A stretch of 23,589 nt of DNA from a virus (IMGVR_UViG_3300010885_036854:1-23589), one strand, 5' to 3'; positions 1-5,685 are shown, numbered from the stretch's first letter. The notes: generated from the sequence alone by a model not told the origin. Made by a program: numbers and translations.

Positions 1-2
1 CA

Positions 3-122
3 ATGGAAGAAGAAGATATGATGCTCAGTGCGAGTGGGTATCTAGCAACAGCAGGAGTTAAAATTACATCACTAATGATGGAACTACAAGAGAAGGGGAT
101 TATACCTAATGCAGAGCAATGA
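3..122 (+). CDS. C-terminal part (or all) of a small protein of unknown function
   Basis: An open frame from the window edge ends in TGA at 120-122. It has an ATG at position 3, giving 39 residues, but only two bases lie upstream, so the true start may be outside the window. The visible peptide is acidic at its N-terminus (MEEED) and ends in PNAEQ. It overlaps the start of the ERF gene by 14 nt, and the ERF ribosome binding site AAGGGG lies inside it, so the two are probably co-translated. No family is recognised. Confidence 0.55.
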   Translation: MEEEDMMLSASGYLATAGVKITSLMMELQEKGIIPNAEQ

Positions 123-690
123 GATTAACGAGTTAGCAAGTGCGCTGGTAGCGGCTCAGGCCGAGTTCAGTGCAGTACCAAAGGGGTCAACCAACCCATT
201 CTTTAAGAGTAAGTATGCGGCTCTACCTGACGTTGTGCAAAGCGCCAGCCCAGTGTTAGCCAAGCATGGACTAGCGGTGAGCCAACACATCACCACTAAC
301 GAGCAGGGTGCTGACATGCTTATCACCTACATACTTCACACATCAGGACAGTTCATCGCCCACGGCATGATACTACACATGGTGAAGGATGACCCGCAAG
401 CCCAGGGGTCGGCGGTGACGTATGCAAGAAGGTACTCATACATGAGTGCACTTGGTCTAGTTGCTGACGATGATGACGATGCCAACAGTGCAACAAAGGC
501 AAAGCAGAGTGCACCTGCCAAGCCAAAAGAACCATCGGCTATGGACGTGATGCGAGATTTACTATCAGCCAAGTTTGAGGCACCAGCCGAACGTAAGACA
601 TACGTTGAAGGTTTAGTAGGGCGTGAACTTAAATCATTGAGTGACCTATCCAGTGCTGAAGTAGCAGGCGTGGTTCTAGAACTTTCATGA
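109..690 (+). CDS. erf: ERF-family single-strand DNA annealing recombinase
   Basis: This 193-residue protein matches the ERF (essential recombination function) superfamily of phage single-strand annealing proteins, which anneal complementary strands during recombination and genome circularisation. Visible hallmarks are the N-terminal segment NPFFKSKYAALPDV (about 29-42) and the signature AQGSAVTYARRYSYMSALGL (about 98-117), followed directly by an acidic run (ADDDDDA). The C-terminal part is a charged linker rich in K, A and P (about 126-145) and then a short helical tail, as is usual for ERF proteins. AAGGGG about ten bases upstream supports the ATG at 109. The stop overlaps the next ATG (ATGA), and the SSB and nuclease genes of the same operon fit a recombination/replication module. 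The family call is secure; activity is inferred. Confidence 0.93.
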   Translation: MQSNEINELASALVAAQAEFSAVPKGSTNPFFKSKYAALPDVVQSASPVLAKHGLAVSQHITTNEQGADMLITYILHTSGQFIAHGMILHMVKDDPQAQGSAVTYARRYSYMSALGLVADDDDDANSATKAKQSAPAKPKEPSAMDVMRDLLSAKFEAPAERKTYVEGLVGRELKSLSDLSSAEVAGVVLELS

Positions 691-836
691 AACACTGTGG
701 GCATGATTGGCGCATCAACATAAGTGCACAGGCTCCCGTGGTCTTGTGTCATCTATGTGGTGCGTCATTCAAGCCACAGCCACAGCAGTTGCCTTACAGG
801 GGCGTAGTACCGGAGAAGTTTAAGGTAGAAGAATGA
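687..836 (+). CDS. Small cysteine/histidine-rich, probable zinc-binding protein
   Basis: A 49-residue ORF is wedged exactly between its neighbours: its ATG overlaps the ERF stop and its TGA overlaps the ATG of the protease gene, both as ATGA. This two-sided coupling is the main evidence that it is real. It contains C4-x-H6 near the start and a CHLC knuckle at residues 21-24 followed by GASF, which resembles a minimal zinc ribbon. The C-terminal half is rich in proline and glutamine. A role as a small zinc-stabilised phage accessory protein is inferred. Confidence 0.7.
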   Translation: MKHCGHDWRINISAQAPVVLCHLCGASFKPQPQQLPYRGVVPEKFKVEE

Positions 837-1306
837 CAATCATCATTGGTTATACAGATGGAAAGACATACGCCATTGGTGGCGACTCAGGTGCCTTCGA
901 GGACGGCGGTCTATTCCAACTGTCTGGTGAATCAAAGGTATGGAAGTCTGGCGATGCTTTGCTTGGTGGTGCGGGTAGTTTCCGTATCATTGAGTTGGCT
1001 CGCAAGTCAGGGCTTAGTGACCCGTACGCACTACGCAACCATCTTGTCGAAGCAAACCCAGGTGGTGAGTGGAGCCTGCTTATAGTAACAAAGAAGGCAC
1101 TCTACGAAATAGATGATGATTTCTCGGTGATTAAGTTTAAGGAGAACTATGCGTCTATCGGTGCTAGTAATAGCGTTGCTACTGGTGCGATTGCTGTACT
1201 CGCTGAGCAAAAGGCAGTGAGTGACGTTGCGGTTCGTGTAGCGTTGAAGATAACGGTTAGACATAGCAACATGGCGATGCCACCGTTTAACGTGATAAAG
1301 GTATAG
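833..1306 (+). CDS. HslV/proteasome-beta-like Ntn-hydrolase (phage peptidase)
   Basis: The 157-residue protein begins Met-Thr-Ile-Ile-Ile-Gly, so Met removal would expose an N-terminal threonine nucleophile as in HslV and proteasome beta subunits. GGDSGA at 16-21 places Asp at mature position 17, the HslV catalytic Asp. SKVWKSGDALLGGAGS (34-49) places a Lys-Val pair about one residue from HslV Lys33, followed by the conserved glycine-rich strand. The chain ends in PFNVIKV, a strand of the kind that closes this fold. Its length is slightly shorter than HslV (about 175). No HslU, ClpX or proteasomal ATPase gene is visible, so it would act alone, use a host unfoldase, or have another amidohydrolase role. 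It lies in the early DNA-metabolism operon, not next to capsid genes, which argues against a simple prohead protease role. Fold confidence is good; the substrate is unknown. Confidence 0.8.
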   Translation: MTIIIGYTDGKTYAIGGDSGAFEDGGLFQLSGESKVWKSGDALLGGAGSFRIIELARKSGLSDPYALRNHLVEANPGGEWSLLIVTKKALYEIDDDFSVIKFKENYASIGASNSVATGAIAVLAEQKAVSDVAVRVALKITVRHSNMAMPPFNVIKV

Positions 1307-1312
1307 GTAACG

Positions 1313-1459
1313 ATGAGAAAATGGGTATGCCCCAAGTGTCTATTGCTGATTGAAGCAAGAGCAGAGGAAGTATTGCATCGTTGTCCTAGTAACAAGAATA
1401 AATACACTCAGTTTGATGAGAGGGAAAACAAACATGAATCAGGAACAAATAGAGATTAA
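1313..1459 (+). CDS. Small zinc-ribbon protein
   Basis: A 48-residue ORF starts at ATG 1313, six bases after the protease stop. It opens with RKWVCPKCLLLIEARAEEV and continues to HRCP at about 22-25, giving a C-x2-C and a later H-x-C pair. This pattern is common in short actinophage proteins of unknown role. Its 3' end overlaps the next gene's ATG by 26 nt in another frame. The zinc-binding call rests on the spacing of Cys/His only. Confidence 0.65.
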   Translation: MRKWVCPKCLLLIEARAEEVLHRCPSNKNKYTQFDERENKHESGTNRD

Positions 1460-1604
1460 CTATTTAAGGGACAGGAACGAGAAACTGACCCTAAGAGTTG
1501 AAGAATACATGGACATGGCTCAAGCCTTTCAGGTGAAGGCCATAGCACTGGAGATGGAACTATCCAAACTCCGTCACCCTAGTGGTGGGGGGCAGTTTGA
1601 TTAG
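1434..1604 (+). CDS. Short coiled-coil protein of unknown function
   Basis: This is a 56-residue protein from ATG 1434. GAGAGGGA about ten bases upstream is a good ribosome binding site, so this start is preferred over an upstream in-frame start at 1350 that would lie deep inside the zinc-ribbon gene. Residues 2-49 form one continuous charged heptad-like helix (NYLRDRNEKLTLRVEEY and KAIALEMELSKLRH), and the tail SGGGQFD is flexible. The stop overlaps the transglycosylase gene. It is probably an oligomerising accessory protein, but no function can be assigned. Confidence 0.6.
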   Translation: MNQEQIEINYLRDRNEKLTLRVEEYMDMAQAFQVKAIALEMELSKLRHPSGGGQFD

Positions 1605-1992
1605 GCCCGTGATTGTAATGGGGACAGTACTTGTGTCGTTGTCTTTGTTTCAATCACCAACTAGCATTGTCGCAAAAGCAGACGAGGTACCGATGGTGCA
1701 TAACGGTATTAGAGAGTTTGACCCCATCACAGCGTTGCCACCAAGTGTGCAGTTGCAGTTTAAATGTATTGCTTACAGAGAGAGTAGAAACAAACTCGTT
1801 GATACCAATGTGGTATCGGGAGCGCAAGGAATGTATCAGTTCATGCCTGAGATATGGGCGTACGCACGTGCTAACATTCAGGGCTTACCTGCTACACCTA
1901 ATGAGGCAACACAGATACAACAGAACGCAGTAGCGTATTTTTATTGGACAAGAAATCATGGGTTGTACCCAGAATGGACGGATGGTTGCTAA
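1582..1992 (+). CDS. Secreted or membrane-anchored transglycosylase-like (Rpf/SLT-type) enzyme
   Basis: The frame from GTG 1582 gives 136 residues; later starts at 1597 (TTG) or 1618 (ATG) are possible. Residues about 7-32 form a hydrophobic helix ending in AKA, which fits a signal peptide or signal-anchor. The catalytic region follows as CIAYRESRN (62-70), in which Glu67 is the expected general acid, then VSGAQGMYQFMPEIW (78-92). This arrangement is that of transglycosylase-like/resuscitation-promoting-factor domains that cleave peptidoglycan. Cys62 and the C-terminal Cys136 could form the disulfide seen in Rpf-type domains. It sits in the early operon, 6.6 kb from the holin-like gene, so it may be an endolysin with its own export signal or a cell-wall remodelling factor. 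The domain is clear; its timing and role are inferred. Confidence 0.8.
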   Translation: MVGGSLIRPVIVMGTVLVSLSLFQSPTSIVAKADEVPMVHNGIREFDPITALPPSVQLQFKCIAYRESRNKLVDTNVVSGAQGMYQFMPEIWAYARANIQGLPATPNEATQIQQNAVAYFYWTRNHGLYPEWTDGC

Positions 1993-2210
1993 TGAACTTT
2001 GATGAGTGGATTGACTTCGGGATTAAGAATGGTTTTTGCAGTGAGCAATACTGCGAACGTCATGGTCGAACACCTATGACAGAATTAGAGGAACGTTTAG
2101 AGGACATTGATGCTGACCTGTGCGTGCACGTTGTACGTCTTGGCAGTGAGAAGTGGTGGGATGCTGATGCTGATGCTTACATGATTGCTCAGTTGCCGGT
2201 GTCACGATGA
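1992..2210 (+). CDS. Conserved-type small actinophage protein, unknown function
   Basis: The ATG at 1992 overlaps the upstream stop as TAATG, giving 72 residues; a longer in-frame start at 1944 would lie inside the transglycosylase gene and is not needed. The sequence starts MNFDEWIDFGIKNGFC and later has DADLCVHVVRL, an arrangement that recurs in short actinophage proteins, with Cys residues at about 16 and 21 and a strongly acidic middle. The stop overlaps the next ATG as ATGA. No biochemical function is known to me for this type. Confidence 0.75.
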   Translation: MNFDEWIDFGIKNGFCSEQYCERHGRTPMTELEERLEDIDADLCVHVVRLGSEKWWDADADAYMIAQLPVSR

Positions 2211-2491
2211 ACCCATCCTTCAATGTAATCTTGCAAGAAGTGCAGGAGATGCACGATAAGAAGTCACGGGACTATGGGCGACCAGAGAACCCGTACTACA
2301 ACATACGACAGAGCATGGCCTTTGGTATTCCATCATGGGTGGGTGCTGTGCTCAGAGCCAACGACAAGATGGGTCGTCTACAACTTGCGGCTCAAGGTTC
2401 GACACTTGCGAACGAGGGTATCGAGGACTCGTTGCTTGACATGATTACATACCTCACCATTGCATTGGATGAGTTCAGGAATGGCAACTGA
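2207..2491 (+). CDS. Nucleotide modification associated domain 1-type (DUF1599-like) protein
   Basis: A 94-residue all-helical protein. The segments KKSRDYGRPENPYYNIRQS (18-36), AVLRANDKMGRLQ (47-59) and GIEDSLLDMITYLTIALDEF (71-90) match the compact helical family annotated as nucleotide modification associated domain 1. That family resembles MazG-like nucleotide pyrophosphatase folds, and the E/D residues in EDSLLDMITY are the likely metal ligands. Such proteins often occur in phages next to nucleotide or DNA-modification genes. The ATG overlaps the upstream stop as ATGA. A role in dNTP pools or modified nucleotides is inferred; no base-modification enzyme is visible in the window. Confidence 0.72.
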   Translation: MNPSFNVILQEVQEMHDKKSRDYGRPENPYYNIRQSMAFGIPSWVGAVLRANDKMGRLQLAAQGSTLANEGIEDSLLDMITYLTIALDEFRNGN

Positions 2492-2996
2492 TTTTAAGAG
2501 GGTAGTATCTATCCTGGTCAGCGATGGTTTAGTAACTGTCGCACAGGTGAACGATGCGATTAAACGTGACCGACAATGGCGTAAGCCAATGCGTTCAGGT
2601 GCAACATGGGAGTCAGCAAAACGTTTGTCAGGTGAACTGAACGAACGCATAGAACGCAACGGGCTGAAGCCATTTAACAATGACGTGGGTGCAGTGAGTT
2701 ACATCGAATTGCTTATCCGTGTTGATGGTCACACCGAAGATGAAATACGAAACGTAATTAAGTGGGCAATGGATGACTCGTTTTGGTACAGGGTGATACT
2801 TAGCCCTGAGAAACTACGCCAGAAGTTTGACACATTGAAAGCGCAGACACACGAACGCAGTGAACCGAAGGTTGTGTACGACCCTGAGAGAGTGCGTGAG
2901 AGTATGCGTAAGTATGATGCACGATACGAACAGCGCAGGGCAGAGTCAGTTCCAATGCCTGCTAATTTTAAAGACATACTAAAGAGAGGTAAGTAA
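2481..2996 (+). CDS. Replication initiator/helicase-loader-like protein
   Basis: The ATG at 2481 (MATDFKRVV) overlaps the previous gene by 11 nt and gives 171 residues. The frame is open back to TTG 2460, with another ATG at 2469, so the exact start is uncertain. The middle (SYIELLIRVDGHTEDEIRN and VIKWAMDDSFWYRVILSPEK, about 76-114) followed by LRQKFDTLKAQ resembles the C-terminal region of phage replisome-organiser or replication initiation proteins, where W...SFW..vi.s..kLr..FdtL is typical. The basic N-terminal part (DAIKRDRQWRKPMRSG) could bind DNA. The C-terminus is a charged tail. Position in the operon with SSB and nuclease supports a replication role, which remains an inference. Confidence 0.6.
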   Translation: MATDFKRVVSILVSDGLVTVAQVNDAIKRDRQWRKPMRSGATWESAKRLSGELNERIERNGLKPFNNDVGAVSYIELLIRVDGHTEDEIRNVIKWAMDDSFWYRVILSPEKLRQKFDTLKAQTHERSEPKVVYDPERVRESMRKYDARYEQRRAESVPMPANFKDILKRGK

Positions 2997-3262
2997 TGGA
3001 TTGGATTGATGAAGCAAAGTGCAGGGGTATGGATGTAAATAAGTTCCACCCAGGCAAGGGCGTGGACTCACAAAAGATTAAGAACGAGATACTAGAGATT
3101 TGTAATGTGTGCCCCGTGATTAATGAGTGCTTAGAAGATGCACTTGGTGACTACTTACAGATTGGTTATCGTGGCGGTAAGAGTGCAAAGGAACGCAGGC
3201 AGATTGCCTCACGGCGTTCGAGAGAAGGCAACGTGTCTTGGAAAGTTAGGGATGTAGCATGA
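2996..3262 (+). CDS. whiB: WhiB-like Fe-S transcriptional regulator (first copy)
   Basis: This 88-residue protein has the four-cysteine WhiB arrangement C9, C36-x2-C39-x5-C45 expected to bind a [4Fe-4S] cluster. The turn after the cluster reads IGYRGG (56-61) instead of the usual G-V/I-W-x-G, and it is followed by the basic stretch KSAKERRQIASRRSR. WhiB proteins are confined to actinobacteria and their phages and work with the principal sigma factor; phage members can modulate host promoters. TAATG overlap with the upstream gene fixes the start. The Trp-to-Tyr/Arg change in the turn may alter sigma contact. Family certain; target promoters unknown. Confidence 0.9.
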   Translation: MDWIDEAKCRGMDVNKFHPGKGVDSQKIKNEILEICNVCPVINECLEDALGDYLQIGYRGGKSAKERRQIASRRSREGNVSWKVRDVA

Positions 3263-3383
3263 CCACACCACAGAAGGACAATGTTTTTGGTCGAATCAGT
3301 GAATCAATGACAAAGGAAGAACTCTTGAAGGAACTTACAAAAATACAAGAAGAAATGGGTATGTATGACGACACCACAGAAGG
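3259..3383 (+). repeat. Near-identical 19-nt gene-start repeat (3259-3277 and 3365-3383)
   Basis: The starts of the 42-aa ORF and of the nuclease gene share ATGAC-n-ACACCACAGAAGG, differing at one base, 106 bp apart. Both encode MTTPQK. Because 106 is not a multiple of three, the two copies lie in different frames. This looks like a short tandem duplication of a gene start or a recombination joint. Confidence 0.7.
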
Positions 3384-3387
3384 CTAA
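3259..3387 (+). CDS. Small acidic protein of unknown function
   Basis: A 42-residue ORF whose ATG overlaps the WhiB stop (ATGA) and whose 3' end overlaps the nuclease start by 23 nt. It begins MTTPQKDN and continues as a charged amphipathic helix (TKEELLKELTKIQEEMG). Its first six residues and 18 of its first 19 nucleotides are the same as the start of the following nuclease gene, so it may have arisen by a local duplication of that gene's 5' end. No function is recognised. Confidence 0.5.
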   Translation: MTTPQKDNVFGRISESMTKEELLKELTKIQEEMGMYDDTTEG

Positions 3388-3703
3388 GGGTTCACAGTGG
3401 GAGCGAGATGTTGCTCGTTACTTCAATGACAGAGGGCGTGTCACTATCGAACGCAGGTATGGAGCAGGCAACACTATTGACAAGGGTGACCTTAACGGGC
3501 TACCTGGCATAGTCTTTGAGTGCAAGAACGTAGGAAAGATAACGCTTGCGTCTATTGTTGATGAAGCACTACACGAACAAGCCAATGCCCGTGCTGACTT
3601 CGGCGTATCAATAATCAAACGGCGTAACCGAGGGGCTAAGGAAGCGTACGTAGTCATGACTCTGGAGCAGTGGATAACGTTGCTAGATGAGACTGAACGG
3701 TGA
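3365..3703 (+). CDS. PD-(D/E)XK nuclease, Holliday-junction-resolvase-like
   Basis: This 112-residue protein starts MTTPQKAKGSQWERDVARYF, the N-terminal helix typical of small resolvase-like nucleases. The active-site strands follow: RRYGAGNTIDKGD (30-42) supplies Asp42 and IVFECKN (49-55) supplies the E-x-K pair Glu52/Lys54. A helix with basic residues and the strand YVVMTLEQW close the compact fold. Size and motif order fit archaeal-Hjc-like or phage junction-resolving nucleases; a more general VRR/restriction-like nuclease is an alternative. It sits just upstream of SSB in the recombination operon, consistent with resolving branched replication or recombination intermediates before packaging. 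Confidence 0.78.
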   Translation: MTTPQKAKGSQWERDVARYFNDRGRVTIERRYGAGNTIDKGDLNGLPGIVFECKNVGKITLASIVDEALHEQANARADFGVSIIKRRNRGAKEAYVVMTLEQWITLLDETER

Positions 3704-3709
3704 TACAAT
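3680..3709 (+). promoter_or_regulatory. Candidate promoter for ssb
   Basis: TTGCTA (3680-3685) lies 18 bases before TACAAT (3704-3709), which is preceded by TGA, giving an extended -10 (TG-n-TACAAT). It lies at the end of the nuclease gene, and the predicted start of transcription near 3716 is about 20 bases before the ssb ATG. The same TGRTACAAT form recurs upstream of the scaffold gene at 22061. Confidence 0.4.
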
Positions 3710-3736
3710 TACCATCTACAAACAAAGAGAAAGTAG

Positions 3737-4102
3737 ATGAGAATGGATACCGTGCTACAAGGCAGACTTACAGCAGACCCCGAACTAACCTTTACTAACA
3801 AGGGAATGGCACTTGCTAAGTTCACCGTTGCAGTTAATCGCAAGAAGGGTGACGAAGATTACGCATCATTCTTTGACTGCACTATCTGGAACGAATCAGC
3901 AAAGAACCTATGCGCCTCACTCAAGAAGGGTGACCTAGTTGTAGTTTTAGGTAACCTATCCCAAGAACGTTGGGAAAAAGATGGAACTAAGTTCACTAAG
4001 ATTGTTGTCAATGCTACGAAGGTAGCAGCAGACCTCACCTTTAAGACCGCAACATTGTCAGAGCCAGAGTCTACGGGAAAGACGGTTGAAGCCGACTTTT
4101 AG
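3737..4102 (+). CDS. ssb: Single-stranded DNA-binding protein
   Basis: This 121-residue OB-fold protein reads as a bacterial-type SSB: LQGRLTADPELTFTNKGMAL (7-26), AKFTVAVNRK (27-36), FFDCTIWNESAKNL (45-58), KGDLVVVLGNLSQERWEKDG (64-83) and the closing strand. It coats single-stranded DNA during replication and recombination and would work with the ERF and nuclease of the same operon. The C-terminal linker is very short and ends EADF; this keeps a terminal Phe and acidic residues but not the full DDDIPF tip. ATG 3737 is used, with ATG 3743 two codons later as an alternative; a purine-rich AAAGAGAAAG precedes them. A 33-nt gap before it holds a candidate promoter. Confidence 0.92.
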   Translation: MRMDTVLQGRLTADPELTFTNKGMALAKFTVAVNRKKGDEDYASFFDCTIWNESAKNLCASLKKGDLVVVLGNLSQERWEKDGTKFTKIVVNATKVAADLTFKTATLSEPESTGKTVEADF

Positions 4103-4515
4103 TGACAGACTGGTCGCTGGCTAAATGTATCGGTAAGACAAGAACATTCTTTGATGACCGTACATCACGAGTCCAACGTGCCAAACTAATCTGTACCAGT
4201 TGTCCACTCAAGTCTGATTGCTTGCAGTGGGCGCTGGAACACAGAGAGGCGTGGGGTGTGTGGGCTGGACTTGACTACCATGAACTTAGAATCGTGGCAG
4301 TTTCACTTGGCTATGAGCCACCCAACAGAAAAGAAATTGAACACGGTACTGAACGTGCGTGGGCGTGGCACAGGCGACAGAAGATGAAAGACCCTACCCA
4401 CGAAACGTGCCAGCCTTGCATTGACGCTTACAACTCTGCAACTCGTGTCCGTGTCGCTCGCTATCGCAAGCGTAAAGAAGTGACTGGTAGTGGGGAGTCA
4501 CAGTCAGGGAAATAA
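4102..4515 (+). CDS. whiB: WhiB-like regulator with an added C-terminal Cys/His domain (second copy)
   Basis: A GTG start overlaps the ssb stop (TAGTG), giving 137 residues. C9, C31-x2-C34-x5-C40 form the WhiB cluster ligands, and GVWAG (52-56) is the canonical sigma-contact turn, unlike the first copy. Residues about 80-125 add a second unit: EHGTERAWAWHRR, then CQPC (103-106), then a basic helix. This H-G-T...H-R-R...C-x2-C arrangement recurs as a small zinc-type module in actinophage proteins. The fusion may give the protein its own DNA contact. It ends the rightward early operon. The WhiB call is firm; the zinc-module interpretation is moderate. Confidence 0.88.
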   Translation: MTDWSLAKCIGKTRTFFDDRTSRVQRAKLICTSCPLKSDCLQWALEHREAWGVWAGLDYHELRIVAVSLGYEPPNRKEIEHGTERAWAWHRRQKMKDPTHETCQPCIDAYNSATRVRVARYRKRKEVTGSGESQSGK

Positions 4516-4516
4516 C

Positions 4517-4624
4517 TTGACTCATTACGAGGGCGAGTTAGACCTCACCCACTTCCCAGCCAAGAGAATTGTAACACACAAGCAGAAAGACCGCCACCTT
4601 ATCGGTGACGGCCTGACTGCTTAA
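4517..4624 (+). CDS. Possible 35-residue ORF with TTG start
   Basis: An ORF begins at TTG 4517, one base after the WhiB stop, with AGGGA about eight bases upstream, and ends at 4624. It encodes a short histidine-rich peptide (LTHYEGELDLTHFPAKRIV at the N-terminus). A hairpin that probably terminates the opposing transcription lies inside its 3' half, which weakens the case for coding. Confidence 0.3.
   Translation: MTHYEGELDLTHFPAKRIVTHKQKDRHLIGDGLTA
4591..4611 (-). terminator. Terminator hairpin ending the leftward operon
   Basis: Read on the minus strand, CCGTCACC-GATAA-GGTGGCGG forms an 8-bp stem with one G-U wobble, followed by TCTTTCT. On the plus strand the same stem has a C-A mismatch, so it is better formed in leftward RNA. 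It lies about 25 bases past the last leftward stop codon, at the convergence with the rightward operon. Confidence 0.6.
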
Positions 4625-4636
4625 TCTTGATTGTGT

Positions 4637-4777
4637 TTAGTAATCCCAGCCCTGCTCGAAGAACCGCTTGTGTTCCTTGTACCACGTTTCTTCACAGTCG
4701 GGGCACATGTCTGGCCCCTTTGGATTTACTTCCCAGCCACAGAATCGACATGTCTTAATAAGTGTTTCGGTACTCAT
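4637..4777 (-). CDS. Small zinc-ribbon protein
   Basis: A 46-residue ORF is the last gene of the leftward cassette. It has two CxxC knuckles, CRFCGW (10-15) and CPDC (26-29), a standard zinc-ribbon layout, followed by an aromatic/basic helix (ETWYKEHKRFFEQGW). The ribosome binding site AAAAGGGAGAAG is strong, and the leader AACAGAGAAAAGGGA is shared with other genes of the cassette. Zinc binding is inferred from the cysteine spacing; its target is unknown. Confidence 0.75.
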   Translation of the reverse strand: MSTETLIKTCRFCGWEVNPKGPDMCPDCEETWYKEHKRFFEQGWDY

Positions 4778-4804
4778 TTACTTCTCCCTTTTCTCTGTTA
4801 GTGA

Positions 4805-4987
4805 CTAGCCCCAATGCCAGTCGTTGTTTAATACACTTTCAATGTTTGCTTTCATGATGTGACAGTCTGCACGTAGTTCGCTGTACACCCTCTCATCATT
4901 CATCTGCTCAATCGCCACAAGAAGTGACGCCTTAAGCATGATTAAAGTTCCAAGCGTTGCGTAACTCATCTTGGTATCTGTACTCAT
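4805..4987 (-). CDS. Helical protein of unknown function
   Basis: A 60-residue protein whose ATG overlaps the upstream gene's stop as TAATG, with GAGGTGGA just ahead as ribosome binding site. It is one long mixed hydrophobic and charged helix pair (SYATLGTLIMLKASLLVAIE, then NDERVYSELRADCHIMKANI) with a tail DWHWG. It is probably a small helical dimer. No family recognised. Confidence 0.68.
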   Translation of the reverse strand: MSTDTKMSYATLGTLIMLKASLLVAIEQMNDERVYSELRADCHIMKANIESVLNNDWHWG

Positions 4988-5148
4988 TATTCCACCTCGT
5001 AACTTTCACAAATCAAAGCGACTGCATCGCTCAACTCATTACGCAGTTCGTCTAAGTCGTCCACTGTTAGATGGCTAACCATAGCCTCGGTCAGTTCAGC
5101 AAACCAAACGACCTCGGTGTTATCTGCTCCAAATAATACTTCTTCCAT
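4987..5148 (-). CDS. Small acidic protein of unknown function
   Basis: A 53-residue ORF chained on both sides by TAATG overlaps. It is very acidic (LTVDDLDELRNELSDAVALI) and helical, with a single Cys near the end. Real-gene status rests on the exact stop-start chaining. A strongly acidic small protein could act as a DNA mimic or inhibitor, but that is speculation. Confidence 0.65.
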   Translation of the reverse strand: MEEVLFGADNTEVVWFAELTEAMVSHLTVDDLDELRNELSDAVALICESYEVE

Positions 5149-5330
5149 TAGTTTCCTTCCGTGCATAGGTGATAAATTATTCCTTTACCGTCATAGCGGT
5201 CATCTGGAACTGTGTCTGCGTTCATGATGAACTCGTACTTGTCTGTGATTCTGCAACTGCAACCAACTGCGTGTACGTTCATCTGAAAACTAGACTTCTT
5301 TTCGTAAATTGCTAACTCTGTTTGACTCAT
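5148..5330 (-). CDS. Small protein of unknown function
   Basis: The preferred start is ATG at 5330 (MSQTELAIYEKK), because it overlaps the upstream stop as ATGA; an upstream in-frame start at 5393 would lie deep inside the neighbour. The 60 residues include a GCSC pair at 23-26 and a beta-rich middle (KYEFIMNADTVPDDRYDGKG). The stop overlaps the next ATG. No family recognised. Confidence 0.68.
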   Translation of the reverse strand: MSQTELAIYEKKSSFQMNVHAVGCSCRITDKYEFIMNADTVPDDRYDGKGIIYHLCTEGN

Positions 5331-5500
5331 GAAAACACCGCTATCACTTCTGGCTCTGCTTCTTCCAATGAATAGTCTGGCAAGGCAAGCCAAGCCTGAT
5401 GCAACGCTTCTTGTTCATTTTCTGCCATTACCTGAATGTCCAGTGTGTAGCGTACGGTCATCCATTTAGTGCCGTCGGTGTCTGTTCCTACTTTGCTCAT
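5327..5500 (-). CDS. Small protein of unknown function
   Basis: A 57-residue ORF is joined to both neighbours by ATGA overlaps. The pattern is strand-helix-strand: WMTVRYTLDIQVMAENEQEA (13-32), LHQAWLALPDYSLEEAEPEV (33-52), then IAVFS. Small ferredoxin-fold-like proteins of this look are common in actinophage accessory regions. No function assigned. Confidence 0.68.
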   Translation of the reverse strand: MSKVGTDTDGTKWMTVRYTLDIQVMAENEQEALHQAWLALPDYSLEEAEPEVIAVFS

Positions 5501-5685
5501 GACAACACCGCCACACGCTCAGCACTCACCCACACTTCACCAGCACCAGCAACGGGCTTTACGCTGTAACGTAGGTTACCGTAAGCCTTCTTAGCGTCAG
5601 TGATAGTGACGTGAACGATTAAACCGTCAGTCTGAGACAGCGCCCCAGTCTTTCCGATTATCTCTTTTATTTCTTGGTAGTTCAT
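5497..5685 (-). CDS. Small beta-rich actinophage-type protein
   Basis: The start is ATG 5685 (MNYQEIKEIIG), preceded by GAAAGGGA at good spacing and overlapping the upstream stop as TAATG; an upstream in-frame start at 5715 is not needed. The 62 residues form repeated strands: GLIVHVTITDAKKAYGNLRY (31-50), SVKPVAGAGEVWVSAERVAV (51-70 in the longer frame). The layout DGL.V.V.I.DA...YG...Y.V.PV.G.G..WV is one I associate with small SH3-like barrel proteins of actinophages. Its role is unknown. Confidence 0.72.
   Translation of the reverse strand: MNYQEIKEIIGKTGALSQTDGLIVHVTITDAKKAYGNLRYSVKPVAGAGEVWVSAERVAVLS

Noticed and set aside
336-752. Long leftward ORF opposite the ERF gene
   Set aside because: It is the antisense shadow of a clear ERF gene, with Ser-rich composition and no start signals. 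Similar antisense frames inside the terminase, portal, giant and capsid genes were also dismissed.
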